Shown: in pieces, positions 27,195 to 36,883 of the stretch | How the letters are laid out: every line of letters begins with the position of its first letter | How positions within the stretch are numbered: the stretch's first letter is position 1 | Source: Lichenicoccus sp965213775 | GTDB lineage: Bacteria > Pseudomonadota > Alphaproteobacteria > Acetobacterales > Acetobacteraceae | DNA length: 64,000 bases | Reading direction: 5' to 3' | Assembly (NCBI GenBank): GCA_965213775.1 | Contig: CBDCAC010000004.1 | Span: forward strand, 186,001-250,000 | Notes under the pieces: model-generated | Databases searched by the model: none | Told to the model about the DNA's origin: nothing | Seen by the model: the letters and a program-made list of their open reading frames with translations, nothing else | Position numbers and translations under genes: made by a program

Positions 27195-28813
27195 CGGGCC
27201 GCCTGCGGATGCCGCGCGAGGCTGGCGCGGGCGCTGCGCGGATACAGGCTGATCAGGCTGGCGAGCACGCCGTTGGTCCAGCCGAAGCCGACCTGCAGCG
27301 GATACTCGCCGCCCGATCCGCCGGCGGCACCCGCCTGCACGGCGCCGTCCGGTGCCTCGACGTCGTACTTCTCGAGCAGCGCGCCGGAGCTCGCATAGGC
27401 CGCGATCTCGCGCTCGATCCAGCGCGACGCGATGCGGCGGGCGAGCGCGTCCTGGCCGTAGCCGCGCAGGCCGATCACCGCCATCCACTGCATCGGCGCC
27501 CAGCCGTTCGGGCTGTCCCATTGCTGCCCGCTGCCGCGCGCGGCATCGAGCGCCGTCGTCGCCATGCCGCCCGGGCCGAGCAGGCGGGCGCGTATCGTGT
27601 CGGCGACCGCCTTCGCCTGGTCGTCGCGGGCGATGTGGAAGAACAGCGGCACCACCGTCGCCGCCGACAGGATCCCGGTCGTCCTGCGCTCGGTCCACTC
27701 GTAGTCGCTGAACCCGCCGAGATCGGGCTGCCACATCAGCCGCCGGATCGCGTCACGCCGCAGCAAGGCCCGGCTCCGGAAGGCGGCGGCCTCGGGGCCG
27801 TCGCCGCGCAGCCGGTAGGCCCGCGACAGCGTCTGCTCCATGTGCACGAGCAGGCTGTTCAGGTCCACCGGCAGCAGCCGGGTGGTGCGGATCGTGTTGA
27901 GGTGGATGCCGTCGGCGAGCCAGCGCGAGCTGAAATCCCACCCGGTCTCGCTCCCCGCGCGCAGGTCGCGATACAGCTCCGCCGCCGGCCTGCGGCTCGA
28001 CGCGGCGGTCGCGACGTCCTCGCGGTAGGACTCGTCGCGCGGCGCCTCGCGATCATCCCAGTAGCGGTTGAGCAGCGTGCCGTCCTCGAGCCGCACCACG
28101 TGGCGCCACGCCCGGCCCGGAGCCAAGCCGTCGGCGCCGTCCATCCAGTAGTCGTACTCGCGGCGCAGCTGCGGCAGGTAGGCGACGTAGGTCCGGCTTC
28201 CGTCATGCGAGGCGATCAGGTCGATCATGCAGGCGAAGAAGGGCGGCTCGGAGCGGCTGAGGTAGTAGCTGCGGTTGCCGTTGGGGACATGGCCGTAACG
28301 GTCGATCAGCGAGGCCATGTTGCGCAGCATGTCGCGCGCGAGCCGGGCGCGGCCGTCCTGCTCGAGGCCGAGCATGGTGAAGTAGCTGTCCCAGTAATAG
28401 ATCTCGCTGAACCTCCCACCCGGGACGATGTACGGGTAGGGCAACGGCAGCAGCGAGGAGAAATTCGCATGCTCGTCGGGCTCGCGGCGCAGCACGTCCC
28501 ACATCGCCGCGATGTAGTCCCGCACACCCTGCCCAGGGCCGGAACGATACGGCACGCCCTTGCGCGGTGCCACGCGGAAATGCCGGTCCACGAAGCGGCG
28601 CAGGTCGAAGCCGGGCCGGTCGCGGACGCGCAGGTACTCGGCGAGGATCGCGGCCGGCGCCTCGTCGGGCAGCGCGTCGGCGAAGCTCTTGGAGTCCGCG
28701 AACACGCCCTGCGTCTCCACCGCGGCGTAGAGCGGACCCAGCGCGATCGACGGCGGCTGCGGACCCGGCCCGGGTGCCGCGGCGGCGCCGGCGAGCAGGA
28801 TCGCCGCCGCCAC
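27191..28813 (-). CDS. treA: Periplasmic trehalase (GH37)
   Basis: About 540 residues. Both trehalase signatures are present: PGGRFSEIYYWDSYF at 131-145 and QWDSPNGWAP near 430. The catalytic Asp region ETGWDFSSRW and the EKYDV Glu region near the end also match. The N-terminus is hydrophobic (AAAILLAGAAAA), a short signal peptide lacking the usual basic residues, so the start at GTG 28813 is uncertain. It hydrolyses trehalose to glucose. Confidence 0.93.
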   Translation of the reverse strand: MAAAILLAGAAAAPGPGPQPPSIALGPLYAAVETQGVFADSKSFADALPDEAPAAILAEYLRVRDRPGFDLRRFVDRHFRVAPRKGVPYRSGPGQGVRDYIAAMWDVLRREPDEHANFSSLLPLPYPYIVPGGRFSEIYYWDSYFTMLGLEQDGRARLARDMLRNMASLIDRYGHVPNGNRSYYLSRSEPPFFACMIDLIASHDGSRTYVAYLPQLRREYDYWMDGADGLAPGRAWRHVVRLEDGTLLNRYWDDREAPRDESYREDVATAASSRRPAAELYRDLRAGSETGWDFSSRWLADGIHLNTIRTTRLLPVDLNSLLVHMEQTLSRAYRLRGDGPEAAAFRSRALLRRDAIRRLMWQPDLGGFSDYEWTERRTTGILSAATVVPLFFHIARDDQAKAVADTIRARLLGPGGMATTALDAARGSGQQWDSPNGWAPMQWMAVIGLRGYGQDALARRIASRWIEREIAAYASSGALLEKYDVEAPDGAVQAGAAGGSGGEYPLQVGFGWTNGVLASLISLYPRSARASLARHPQAAR

Positions 28814-28854
28814 GGCGGCGAGGCGGCGCCAGCCCGCGATCCGCGGCGACGGCC

Positions 28855-31107
28855 TCAGCGATGGGAGCTTCGCGCAGCAGCGGCGGCGGCGGTCGTCCCG
28901 GCGCGGGACGGCGCCGGCAGGCCGAGCAGCTCCGCCACCTTGGTCGCGAGCTGCTCGCGCTGGAACGGCTTGCTGATCAGCTGCACCCCGTCATCGAGGC
29001 GGCCGTGATGGACGATCGAGTTCTCGGTATAGCCCGACATGAACAGGATCTTCACGTCCGGGCGCCGTGCGGTGATGCGCTCGGCGATCTCGCGCCCGCG
29101 CAGGCCCGGCAGCACGACGTCGCTGAGCAGCATGTCGATCTCCGAGGCATGGGCGTCGAACAGGGCCATCGCCTCCTGGCCGTCCGCGGCCTCGAACACC
29201 TGGTAGCCGTAATCGCGCAGGATCGCGACCGTGATCTCGCGCACGCCGGGCTCGTCCTCGACCACCAGCACGGTCGCCTCGGCGCGGGCGAGCTCGACCG
29301 GCGCGCTGCTGCGGCCGGGCAGCGCCGCCGTGCCGCCGATCGCGCGCGGCAGGTACAGCTTGACCGAGGTGCCGTGGTCCGGCTCGGAGTAGATCTTCAC
29401 GTGACCCCTGGACTGCTTGATGAAGCCGAACACCATGGCCAGGCCCAGGCCGGTGCCCTGCCCGTCCGGCTTGGTGGTGAAGAACGGCTCGAACACGCGC
29501 GCCGCGACCTCGGCGGTCATGCCGTGGCCGGTGTCGGACACCGCGAGCATGACGTAGTCGCCCGCGGTCACCTCCGCGTGGCCGCGCGCATAGGCCGCAT
29601 CGAGCACCTTGTTGGCCAGCTCCAGGGTCAGCCGGCCGCCATCGGGCATGGCGTCGCGCGCGTTCAGCGCCAGGTTCAGCAGCGCGTTCTCGAGCTGGGC
29701 CGCGTCCGCCATGGCGTGCCACAGGCCGGCGCTGCCGACGAAGCGCACCTCGATCCGCTCGCCCAGGGTGCGGGAGAGCAGCGGCACCAGATCGGGCACG
29801 GTGCGCGACAGGTCGACCGGCGCCGGCGCCAGCGGCTGCCTGCGGGCGAAGGCGAGCAGCTGCGCGGTCAGGCTGGCGCCGCGCTGCGACGCCCACACCG
29901 CCCGGCCGATGCTGGCCTGCAGCGCGTGGTCGTCGGGGAGCTTGCGCTGCACGCTCTCCAAATTGCCCAGGATCACGGTCAGCAGGTTGTTGAAGTCGTG
30001 CGCGATGCCGCCGGTGAGCTGGCCGATCGCCTGCATCTTCTGGGCCTCGCGCAGCACCGCCTCCGCCTGCATCCGCTTGGTCATGTCCGAGACCGTCAGC
30101 ACGAAGCCCTCGCCCGGCATCGGCGTGCGGCGCAGCTCCAGATGATGGTCGTCCGCGAGGGTGCGCTCGTAGGTCACCGCCTCGCCCCTGGACCGGGCGC
30201 CGCCGGCGCGGATCTGCGCCTCGCTCTCCAGCACGATCCGGTCGGGACCCGCCTCGGCGCAGCACGCGGCCAGCGCCGCGTAGGAGGTGCCGCGCGCGAC
30301 CAGCGGTTCGGGAAGCCTGAGCAGCACCTGGAAGCACCGGTTCCAGTTGGTCAGCAACCCGTCCGCATCGAACACCGCGACCCCCTGGCTCAGGCTGTCC
30401 AGCGAGGCGCGCAGCCGCAGCGCCAGCGTGCGCTGCTCCTCCTCGGTGAGCCGCGACCTGATCCAGGCCGCATTCAGGGTGCGGGCGGCCCAGGCCAGGG
30501 CGAGCAGCGCCAGGGCGGCGCCGGCGAGTGCCGAGGCGCTCAGCCACCGGCCGCGACGCGCGGCCGCGGCCAGGCGGCGCTCGAGCAGGCCCTGCTCGGC
30601 GGTCGTCATGTCCCGCAGGATCGCCTGCGCCCGCAGCATCTGGTTGCGCCCGACGCCGGTCCTGATCAGCCCGAGCGCCGGCTCGAAGCCGGACGCGCGA
30701 CGCACCCGACGCACCTCCGCCATGAAGTCGAGACGCTGTCGCAGCAGCGGCGCCAGGGCGCGCAGGCGGGACTGCTGCAGCGGGTTGTCGGTGGCCAGGC
30801 GGCGCAGCGCCTCCTGCTCGACGGCGATCTCGCCGATCGCCCCGATATAGGGCTCTAGATAACGCTCGTCGCCGGTCATGACGTAGCCGCGCTGCCCGGA
30901 CTCCGCGTCGCGCAGGCTGATCTCGAGGTCCTTGATCGATGCCAGCACCTCGTAGGTGTGCCGGACCCAGCCATCCTCGCTCTGCACCGCGGCCAGCCGG
31001 TCCCAGGTCAGGCCGCAGACCAGCAGCAGCACGGCCGCCCACGCCACCAGGGCGATCCGGTTGGCGCGCGCGATGCCGTGGCTGCTCAACCGGCGACGAG
31101 CGCCCAT
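28855..31107 (-). CDS. Hybrid sensor histidine kinase
   Basis: 750 residues. Two membrane helices (about 17-34 and 188-207) flank a CHASE3-type sensor (DAESGQRGYVMTG). A PAS domain (GVAVFDADGLLTNWN) follows. HisKA has His370 (GGIAHDFNNLLTVI), HATPase has NLALNARDAMPDGG and GTGLGLAMVFGF, and a C-terminal receiver (VEDEPGVREI, SDVVLPGLRG) completes it. The receiver usually passes the phosphate to a partner not in this window. Signal unknown. Confidence 0.92.
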   Translation of the reverse strand: MGARRRLSSHGIARANRIALVAWAAVLLLVCGLTWDRLAAVQSEDGWVRHTYEVLASIKDLEISLRDAESGQRGYVMTGDERYLEPYIGAIGEIAVEQEALRRLATDNPLQQSRLRALAPLLRQRLDFMAEVRRVRRASGFEPALGLIRTGVGRNQMLRAQAILRDMTTAEQGLLERRLAAAARRGRWLSASALAGAALALLALAWAARTLNAAWIRSRLTEEEQRTLALRLRASLDSLSQGVAVFDADGLLTNWNRCFQVLLRLPEPLVARGTSYAALAACCAEAGPDRIVLESEAQIRAGGARSRGEAVTYERTLADDHHLELRRTPMPGEGFVLTVSDMTKRMQAEAVLREAQKMQAIGQLTGGIAHDFNNLLTVILGNLESVQRKLPDDHALQASIGRAVWASQRGASLTAQLLAFARRQPLAPAPVDLSRTVPDLVPLLSRTLGERIEVRFVGSAGLWHAMADAAQLENALLNLALNARDAMPDGGRLTLELANKVLDAAYARGHAEVTAGDYVMLAVSDTGHGMTAEVAARVFEPFFTTKPDGQGTGLGLAMVFGFIKQSRGHVKIYSEPDHGTSVKLYLPRAIGGTAALPGRSSAPVELARAEATVLVVEDEPGVREITVAILRDYGYQVFEAADGQEAMALFDAHASEIDMLLSDVVLPGLRGREIAERITARRPDVKILFMSGYTENSIVHHGRLDDGVQLISKPFQREQLATKVAELLGLPAPSRAGTTAAAAAARSSHR

Positions 31108-31172
31108 GCGAGATCCCGCGTCCGAGACGACCCCGGAGGGTCGTTTTTCCAGGAGAATGTTGCCAGACCTTA

Positions 31173-31643
31173 TCAGCTTTTCCCGAGCATCAGGCGGGCC
31201 GATGTCGCCAGCCGGTCCACCCGGTCATTATTTTCGTCTCCGGAATGACCTCGCACCCATTGCCACGACACCTGGTGCCGCTTGGCGGCCTCCAGCACGC
31301 GACGCCACAGGTCCATGTTGGCGACCGGATCGCCCGACGCGTTGCGCCAGTTGCGCCGCACCCAGCCGGTGGACCAGCGGGTGACGCCGTTGCGGACGTA
31401 CTCGCTGTCTGTGTGCAGCACCACGCTGCACGGGCGGGACAGCGCCTCCAGCGCCTCGGCGGCGGCGGTCAGCTCCATGCGGTTGTTGGTGGTCTGGGCG
31501 GCACCGCCGCTGAGCTCGCGCTCGGCATCGCCGAAGCGCAGCAGCACGGCCCAGCCGCCCGGCCCCGGGTTGGGCTTGCAGCCGCCGTCGGTCCAGACCT
31601 CGACGCTGCGGATCGCGGCGTCACACTCCATAGGCGGACGCAT
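31173..31643 (-). CDS. rnhA: Ribonuclease HI
   Basis: 156 residues (or 152 from the internal ATG at 31631). Catalytic carboxylates are in order: WTDGGCKPNPGPGGW, RMELTAAAEAL, HTDSEYV and NDRVDRLA. It removes RNA from RNA-DNA hybrids. The start overlaps the thrB end, completing the conserved alphaproteobacterial ispH-thrB-rnhA block. Confidence 0.96.
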   Translation of the reverse strand: MRPPMECDAAIRSVEVWTDGGCKPNPGPGGWAVLLRFGDAERELSGGAAQTTNNRMELTAAAEALEALSRPCSVVLHTDSEYVRNGVTRWSTGWVRRNWRNASGDPVANMDLWRRVLEAAKRHQVSWQWVRGHSGDENNDRVDRLATSARLMLGKS

Positions 31644-32607
31644 CCCCCGCCGCGAGGTGGAAACGCAGCCGGTGCAGGTACTCGAGCGGGTGCTTGGGCG
31701 TCACCAGCGCACCGGGCGGCGGGTTCAGCCAGTCGTACAGCCGGGTCAGCAGGAAGCGGATCGCGGCCCCCTGGGCCAGCACCGGCATCGCCGCGCGCTC
31801 GGCCGGCTCTAGTCGCCGCACGCTCTCGTAGCCGCGCACCAGCAGGGCGGCGCGGGCCTGGTCGAAACGCGCCGACGCCTGGTCCGGGTCCGGCTCGAAG
31901 CACCACGCATTGAGGCACACCGCCAGGTCGTAGGCGAGCAGGTCGGTGCAGGCGAAGTAGAAATCGATCACCCCGGACAGCCGCCGGCCGAGGAAGAACA
32001 CGTTGTCGGGGAACAGGTCGGCGTGGATCTGCCCGCGCGGCAGGTCGGGGCGGGCGGCCTGGCCCGGCCAGGCGGGCAGGATGCGGCCCAGGGCGGCGTC
32101 GAGCTCGGCCAGCAGCCCGGCCTGCACCGCATCGCCGCCGCGGCTGCGCCGCAGCAGCGCCGGCCAGGCACGCGGCCCGAGCGAGTTGACGCGCACCGGT
32201 GCGTAGCCCAGCCCGGCCAAGTGCAGCCGCGCCAGCGTCTCGCCGAGCTGCAGGCAGTGCTCCGCGCGCACCCGGCGCGGCCACACCCCGGGCAGGAAGC
32301 TGGTGATCGCCGCCGGCCGTCCGGCGAGCTCGCGCAGCGCCTCGCCGTCGCGTCCCGCCAGCGGCAGCGGGCAGGAGATGCCGGACGCCGCGAGGTGTCG
32401 CATCAGGCCCAGGAACCAGGGCAGCTCGCGCCGGTCGACCCGCTTCTCGTACAGGGTCAGGATGAAGTCGCCGGCGCCGGTGCGCAGCGAGAAGTTGCTG
32501 TTCTCGACCCCCTCGGCGATGCCGCGGAAGGCGACCAGCTCGCCGATCTCGTACTGTCGGAGGAAGCCGGCCAGCGCGTCGTCGGTGACGTCGGTATAAA
32601 CCGCCAT
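31621..32607 (-). CDS. thrB: Homoserine kinase
   Basis: 328 residues, aminoglycoside-phosphotransferase fold (the ThrB type of alphaproteobacteria, not the GHMP type). Seen: GVENSNFSLRTGAGDFILTLYE, catalytic GQIHADLFPDNVFF and GVIDFYFACTD. It phosphorylates homoserine in threonine synthesis. It starts just after the ispH stop and overlaps rnhA. Confidence 0.95.
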   Translation of the reverse strand: MAVYTDVTDDALAGFLRQYEIGELVAFRGIAEGVENSNFSLRTGAGDFILTLYEKRVDRRELPWFLGLMRHLAASGISCPLPLAGRDGEALRELAGRPAAITSFLPGVWPRRVRAEHCLQLGETLARLHLAGLGYAPVRVNSLGPRAWPALLRRSRGGDAVQAGLLAELDAALGRILPAWPGQAARPDLPRGQIHADLFPDNVFFLGRRLSGVIDFYFACTDLLAYDLAVCLNAWCFEPDPDQASARFDQARAALLVRGYESVRRLEPAERAAMPVLAQGAAIRFLLTRLYDWLNPPPGALVTPKHPLEYLHRLRFHLAAGDASAYGV

Positions 32608-32620
32608 GCCCCGGCCGGCG

Positions 32621-33670
32621 TCAGCCCAGCGGGGCCGGCAGCTTGAAGATCACGTCTTCCTGCTTGACCGTGCGCTCCTCGATCTCGAGCGCGAAGCGGG
32701 CGGACAGCGCGTGCACCATCTCCTGCACCAGCGCCTCGGGGGCGGACGCGCCGGCGGTGATGCCCAGCGTATGCACGCCGTCGAGCACCGACCAGTCCAG
32801 GTCGCGCAGCGTCGGCACCAGCAGCGCGCGCGGCGTGCCGGAGCGCTCGGCGACCTCGCGCAGGCGCTGCGAGTTCGACGAGTTCGGGCTGCCGATGACG
32901 ATCACCAGGTCGCAGCCGGGCGCGATCGCCTTGACCGCCTCCTGGCGATTGGTGGTGGCGTAGCAGATATCCTCGCGCTTGGGGCCTTCCAGCAGCGGGA
33001 AGCGCGCGCGCAGCACGGAGACGATCTCGGCGGTGTCGTCGACCGACAGCGTGGTCTGGGTGATGAAGGCGAGGCGCGCGGGATCGGCCGGCTGCACCCG
33101 CCTGGCCTCCTCGGCGTCCTGCACCAGGGTCACCGCGCCGGGCGGCAGCTGGCCCATGGTGCCGACCACCTCCGGGTGCCCGGCATGGCCGATCATCAGG
33201 ATGTGCCGGCTGTCGGGGCCGCCCTCGGCATAGTGCCGCTCGGCCTCGCGATGCACCTTGCTGACCAGCGGGCAGGTCGCGTCGAGATAGAGCAGGTTGC
33301 GCCGCTGCGCCTCCGCCGGCACCGCCTTGGGCACGCCGTGGGCGGAGAACACCACCTGGCCGTCCGCGGGCACCTCGTCGAGCTCCTCGACGAAGATCGC
33401 GCCCTGCGCCTCGAGCTGCTGCACCACGGTGCGGTTATGGACGATCTCGTGACGCACGTAGACCGGGGCGCCGTAGCGCCGCAGCGCCTCCTCGACCACC
33501 CGGATCGCCCGGTCGACGCCCGCGCAGAAGCCGCGCGGCCCGGCCAGCAGCACGCGCATCGGCCGCCTGCCGCCGGTTCCGGCCGCGGCCTGGTCGCCGG
33601 CGGCCCGGCCGTCGGTCTGGCTGGCGGCCCGGCCGGCGACCAGGGGCAAATCGAGGATCTGATCCGGCAT
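32621..33670 (-). CDS. ispH: 4-hydroxy-3-methylbut-2-enyl diphosphate reductase
   Basis: 349 residues. The three iron-sulfur Cys are in GPRGFCAGVDRAI, LDATCPLVSKVHRE and EDICYATTNRQ. The substrate-loop motif GSPNSSNSQRL and HEIVHN are present. Last step of the MEP isoprenoid pathway. An N-terminal extension of about 37 residues with low complexity precedes the usual start; a second ATG (MRVLLAGPRG) just before the core could be the true one. Confidence 0.96.
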   Translation of the reverse strand: MPDQILDLPLVAGRAASQTDGRAAGDQAAAGTGGRRPMRVLLAGPRGFCAGVDRAIRVVEEALRRYGAPVYVRHEIVHNRTVVQQLEAQGAIFVEELDEVPADGQVVFSAHGVPKAVPAEAQRRNLLYLDATCPLVSKVHREAERHYAEGGPDSRHILMIGHAGHPEVVGTMGQLPPGAVTLVQDAEEARRVQPADPARLAFITQTTLSVDDTAEIVSVLRARFPLLEGPKREDICYATTNRQEAVKAIAPGCDLVIVIGSPNSSNSQRLREVAERSGTPRALLVPTLRDLDWSVLDGVHTLGITAGASAPEALVQEMVHALSARFALEIEERTVKQEDVIFKLPAPLG

Positions 33671-33818
33671 GGTGCTTCCCAAACGTGCGCCGCGCAGTAT
33701 ATGGCCCCCGCATGAAGATTGCGACCCTGGGCGCCGCCGGGCGGGCCACGGCGCCCGCCAACCCTCCGGTCCCGCGCGCGGGACGCTGCCTCCAGGCAGG
33801 AACGTCCGAAAGTCGAGC

Positions 33819-34367
33819 ATGACCCTGTCCGCCTTCCACAAGCTCGGCCGCGCACTGCCGCCGCTCGCGGCCATCACCCTGCTGTTCGGCTGCGGGCCGG
33901 ACGACCCCAACGGCTTCGCCCCGGCCTGCGTGCCGGTCGGCATCCTGGCCGAGGGTGCGGACCTCACCAGCTATGCCGGGCCCTCGCACGACCTCTCGAC
34001 GCTGGTCACCCAGGCCTCGCTGATCGGCGTCAACGGCAGCTGCAGCAACGCCGAGCAGGGCCATGCCCTGCATACCGAAGCCAGCGTCGTGATCTCGGTG
34101 CTGCGCGGTCCGGCGGCGAGCGGGCACGACGTCACCGTGCCTTACTTCGTCGCCCTGCTGCACGGCAGCAGCATCGTCAGCAAGACCGATCGCAGCATCG
34201 AGGCGCACTTCCCGCCCAACGTCGACCGGCTGGCGCTGCGCAGCGACCCGCTGGTGCTGGAGCTGCCGATCTCGCGCCGCATGAACAGCGACAGCTACCG
34301 CCTCGAGTTCGGCCTGCAGCTCACGCCCGAGCAGCTTGCCTACAACCGCGAGCATTTGCCACGCTAG
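33819..34367 (+). CDS. Putative lipoprotein
   Basis: 182 residues. Signal peptide with lipobox (AITLLFGC, Cys at about 25). The rest is beta-rich, with one extra Cys pair (PACVPVG, GSCSNAEQG) that could form a disulfide, and ends ...LTPEQLAYNREHLPR. No named domain is recognised. It is divergent from ispH and upstream of gcvH. Likely outer-membrane anchored; function unknown. Confidence 0.75.
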   Translation: MTLSAFHKLGRALPPLAAITLLFGCGPDDPNGFAPACVPVGILAEGADLTSYAGPSHDLSTLVTQASLIGVNGSCSNAEQGHALHTEASVVISVLRGPAASGHDVTVPYFVALLHGSSIVSKTDRSIEAHFPPNVDRLALRSDPLVLELPISRRMNSDSYRLEFGLQLTPEQLAYNREHLPR

Positions 34368-34444
34368 TCCGGCCCCCGGCGACATCGCGCCGGTCACGTT
34401 CCAGCCCCTCCCCACCAGCCCTGGGAACCCGAAGGACTTCCGAC

Positions 34445-34822
34445 ATGGCAGACATCCGCTACACCAAGGAACATGAATGGGTCCGGCTCGAGGATGACGG
34501 CACCGCCACCGTCGGCATCACCGATCACGCCCAGGAGGCGCTGGGCGACGTGGTGTTCGTCGAGTTGCCGAAGCCGGAGCGCGAGCTGGCGGAGGGCGAA
34601 AGCTGTGCGGTGGTCGAGAGCGTCAAGGCGGCCTCGGACATCTACGCCCCGTTCGCCGGCACGGTGCTGGAGGTGAACGAGCTGCTGTCGGACGATTCCA
34701 GCCTGGTGAACCGGGACGCGGAGGGCGAGGCCTGGTTCTTCCGGATGGAGCCCTCGGATCCGGACGCGTTCCACGCGCTGATGGACGGCTCCGACTACGA
34801 GGCGTTCCTGGAGACCCTGTAG
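34445..34822 (+). CDS. gcvH: Glycine cleavage system H protein
   Basis: 125 residues. Lipoylation site Lys61 (VVESVKAASDIYAP), N-terminal YTKEHEWV and C-terminal YEAFLETL are classic. It shuttles the methylamine group between GcvP and GcvT. A GAAGGA ribosome site lies 8 bases before the ATG. gcvT and gcvP are not beside it, which is unusual but not unknown. Confidence 0.97.
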   Translation: MADIRYTKEHEWVRLEDDGTATVGITDHAQEALGDVVFVELPKPERELAEGESCAVVESVKAASDIYAPFAGTVLEVNELLSDDSSLVNRDAEGEAWFFRMEPSDPDAFHALMDGSDYEAFLETL

Positions 34823-34850
34823 CGCGCGGGCTCGGCTCCCGGGCCCCCGA

Positions 34851-35420
34851 TCACCTGGTCCGGAACGCCTTTACCGCGGCCAGCGTCTTCTCGACGTGGC
34901 CGTCGGGGTTCATCGCCTCGTAGCTCTCCAGCACCCTGCCGTCCGGCGCGATCACGTAGGAGGTTCGGCTGGCATAGCCGTGCAGCAGCGGCAGACGGGC
35001 GTCGTACTGCTTGGCGATCGAGCCGTCGCTGTCGGCCGCCACCGGGAACTTGCCCTGGCACTCGCTGACCGAGAAGCGGTCCAGGGTCGCGATCTTGTCC
35101 TCCGACACGCCGATGACGCTCGCCCCGGCGGACGTGAAGTCGGGCATGGCGGCGGCGAAATCATGCGCCTCGATGGTGCAGCCCCTGGTGAAGGCGGCGG
35201 GGTAGAAATACACCACCACCGGCCCCCGCTTCAGCGCGTCGGCGAGCGAGAAGCGGAACTGGCTGCCGTTCAGGGCCGCCTCGGCGGCGAAATCGGGCGC
35301 GTGCGCCCCGACCGGCAGGGCGGCCGCGGCGACACCCGGCAGGCCGGCGATACCGGCGGTGAGGCCGGCCGCGACCCCGATCAGGGCGGTCGGCAGTCGG
35401 CCGCGCGCGGACCGGTTCAT
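34851..35420 (-). CDS. Exported peroxiredoxin (AhpC/TSA-Bcp type)
   Basis: 189 residues with a signal peptide (about 1-34, ending GVAAAAL). Thioredoxin-like fold with peroxidatic Cys81 in YFYPAAFTRGC. The usual Bcp resolving Cys five residues later is replaced by His; Cys121 (VSECQGKF) could resolve instead. It reduces peroxides, probably in the periplasm. The ATG overlaps the transglycosylase stop. Confidence 0.9.
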   Translation of the reverse strand: MNRSARGRLPTALIGVAAGLTAGIAGLPGVAAAALPVGAHAPDFAAEAALNGSQFRFSLADALKRGPVVVYFYPAAFTRGCTIEAHDFAAAMPDFTSAGASVIGVSEDKIATLDRFSVSECQGKFPVAADSDGSIAKQYDARLPLLHGYASRTSYVIAPDGRVLESYEAMNPDGHVEKTLAAVKAFRTR

Positions 35421-36784
35421 GAGCGCGAGTCCGGCGAGACGACCATGCATTCGGAGCGTCCGTGGCCAAGGCGGCGGCAGGCCTGCACCGCATCGAGGCG
35501 CGACAGCCCGGTCAGGCGGGCACGGTAGACATGGGCCCCGGCCCTGCCGGCGCGTATGCCGGCGATCTCGGTGCGCGCATCGGGCAGCAGCGCGCGCACC
35601 CTCGACCTCGCGCTGCCGACCGCCTCGCTGGCCTGGCCGACGCTGCCGAACGCGCCGACCTGGATCGCCCAATCATGCGGCTCGCCATGAGGGTCGTCGT
35701 GCGGGACGCGCAGCGCCGGCGCCGCCATCGCCGGCTCGACCAGGCGCAGGCGCGCGGGCGCGCGGGACGGCGTGCTCGGCAGGACGCCGGCGGGCGAACC
35801 CGACGCGCTCGAGGCGGCAGCCGGGGCGGGTGCGGCGGCGAGGCGCGCCGCCCAGACCGCGCCGACGCCGGCGTCGCGACCCGGGGCAGCCGCGGTCGCG
35901 GTCCCGCCGGGCGACGCCGGCGTGGGTCGCGGAGGCACCGGGGTCCAGCCCGGATAGGACGGCGCGGCGGCGGATGCGGCGGCGGGCGCCTCGGCGACCT
36001 GCACCGGCTGGTCCTCGCTGGCGCCGTGATCGCCGCGGTGCGCCCAGGCCAGCCGCACCGAGCGGGTCTCGCTCGCATCCTGCACCGCCGCCACCTCGGT
36101 GCCCGACCGCTGCATCACCATCAGGTCGGTCTGGGAGCGGCTGTTGGGATAGATGCCGGCGATCTGCGGGCCGATGATCGAGACGTACTGCCTGGTCTCG
36201 TGCGGCAGCGGCCGGTTGCGGGTCAGGAAGTCGTCCAGCCGGCCCGGGCCGGTATTGTAGGCGGCGAGGAAGCCGGGCGAGCCGTAGACGTCGTACATCT
36301 GCCGGATATAGGCGGTGCCGGCCATGATGTTGTCGCGCGGCTCGTAGGCGTCGGCGCCGAGCCCGTACTGGCCGCGCATGTCGTCGTAGGTCGGCGGCAT
36401 CAGCTGCATCAGCCCCATCGCACCGGGCACCGAGGTCACGAACTGGCCGTCGATGAACTCGTGGCCGCCCGATTCCTGGTGCATCACGGCGCGGATCCAG
36501 GCGTCGGGCACGTCGAAACGCCTGGAGGCCGCCTCGATATAGGGTCCCCAAGGATCACCCGGCGGCCCGGGCGGCGCATAGTACGAGCGCGCGTGGGCGC
36601 GGTAGTCGGCGGCCTCCTGCGCCACCGGCACGATCGGGGCGGGCGTCGCGGCACAGGCGGCGAGCAGGCCCACCAGCAGCAGCGCCGGCAGCTGACGCCG
36701 GACCACCTTGACCAGCATCGGCCGCGGCGGCAGACCGTTTCGGGGGCGGCATCGCGTCCGTCTCGTCATGTCGCTCCCCGCCAC
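35417..36784 (-). CDS. Lytic transglycosylase with SPOR domain
   Basis: 455 residues. Lipobox LLAAC (Cys44), then an SLT domain (catalytic Glu104 in AVMHQESGG, PGAMGLMQLMPPTY, YNTGPGRLDDFL). A long Ala/Pro linker follows, and a C-terminal SPOR domain (WAIQVGAFGSVGQASEAV) binds denuded peptidoglycan. It cleaves murein and acts at the outer membrane or septum. Three starts are possible (36784, 36769, 36718); the latest puts fewer residues before the signal peptide. Confidence 0.9.
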   Translation of the reverse strand: MAGSDMTRRTRCRPRNGLPPRPMLVKVVRRQLPALLLVGLLAACAATPAPIVPVAQEAADYRAHARSYYAPPGPPGDPWGPYIEAASRRFDVPDAWIRAVMHQESGGHEFIDGQFVTSVPGAMGLMQLMPPTYDDMRGQYGLGADAYEPRDNIMAGTAYIRQMYDVYGSPGFLAAYNTGPGRLDDFLTRNRPLPHETRQYVSIIGPQIAGIYPNSRSQTDLMVMQRSGTEVAAVQDASETRSVRLAWAHRGDHGASEDQPVQVAEAPAAASAAAPSYPGWTPVPPRPTPASPGGTATAAAPGRDAGVGAVWAARLAAAPAPAAASSASGSPAGVLPSTPSRAPARLRLVEPAMAAPALRVPHDDPHGEPHDWAIQVGAFGSVGQASEAVGSARSRVRALLPDARTEIAGIRAGRAGAHVYRARLTGLSRLDAVQACRRLGHGRSECMVVSPDSRS

Positions 36785-36883
36785 GTCCCGCGAAGCTCGC
36801 CCGCTCCTGCAGAAACCGTGACTTACGCCCTACATCCAAATCACCTTTGCCGCAACACGATCCGCATTGCCGGCGGCGGAGGG

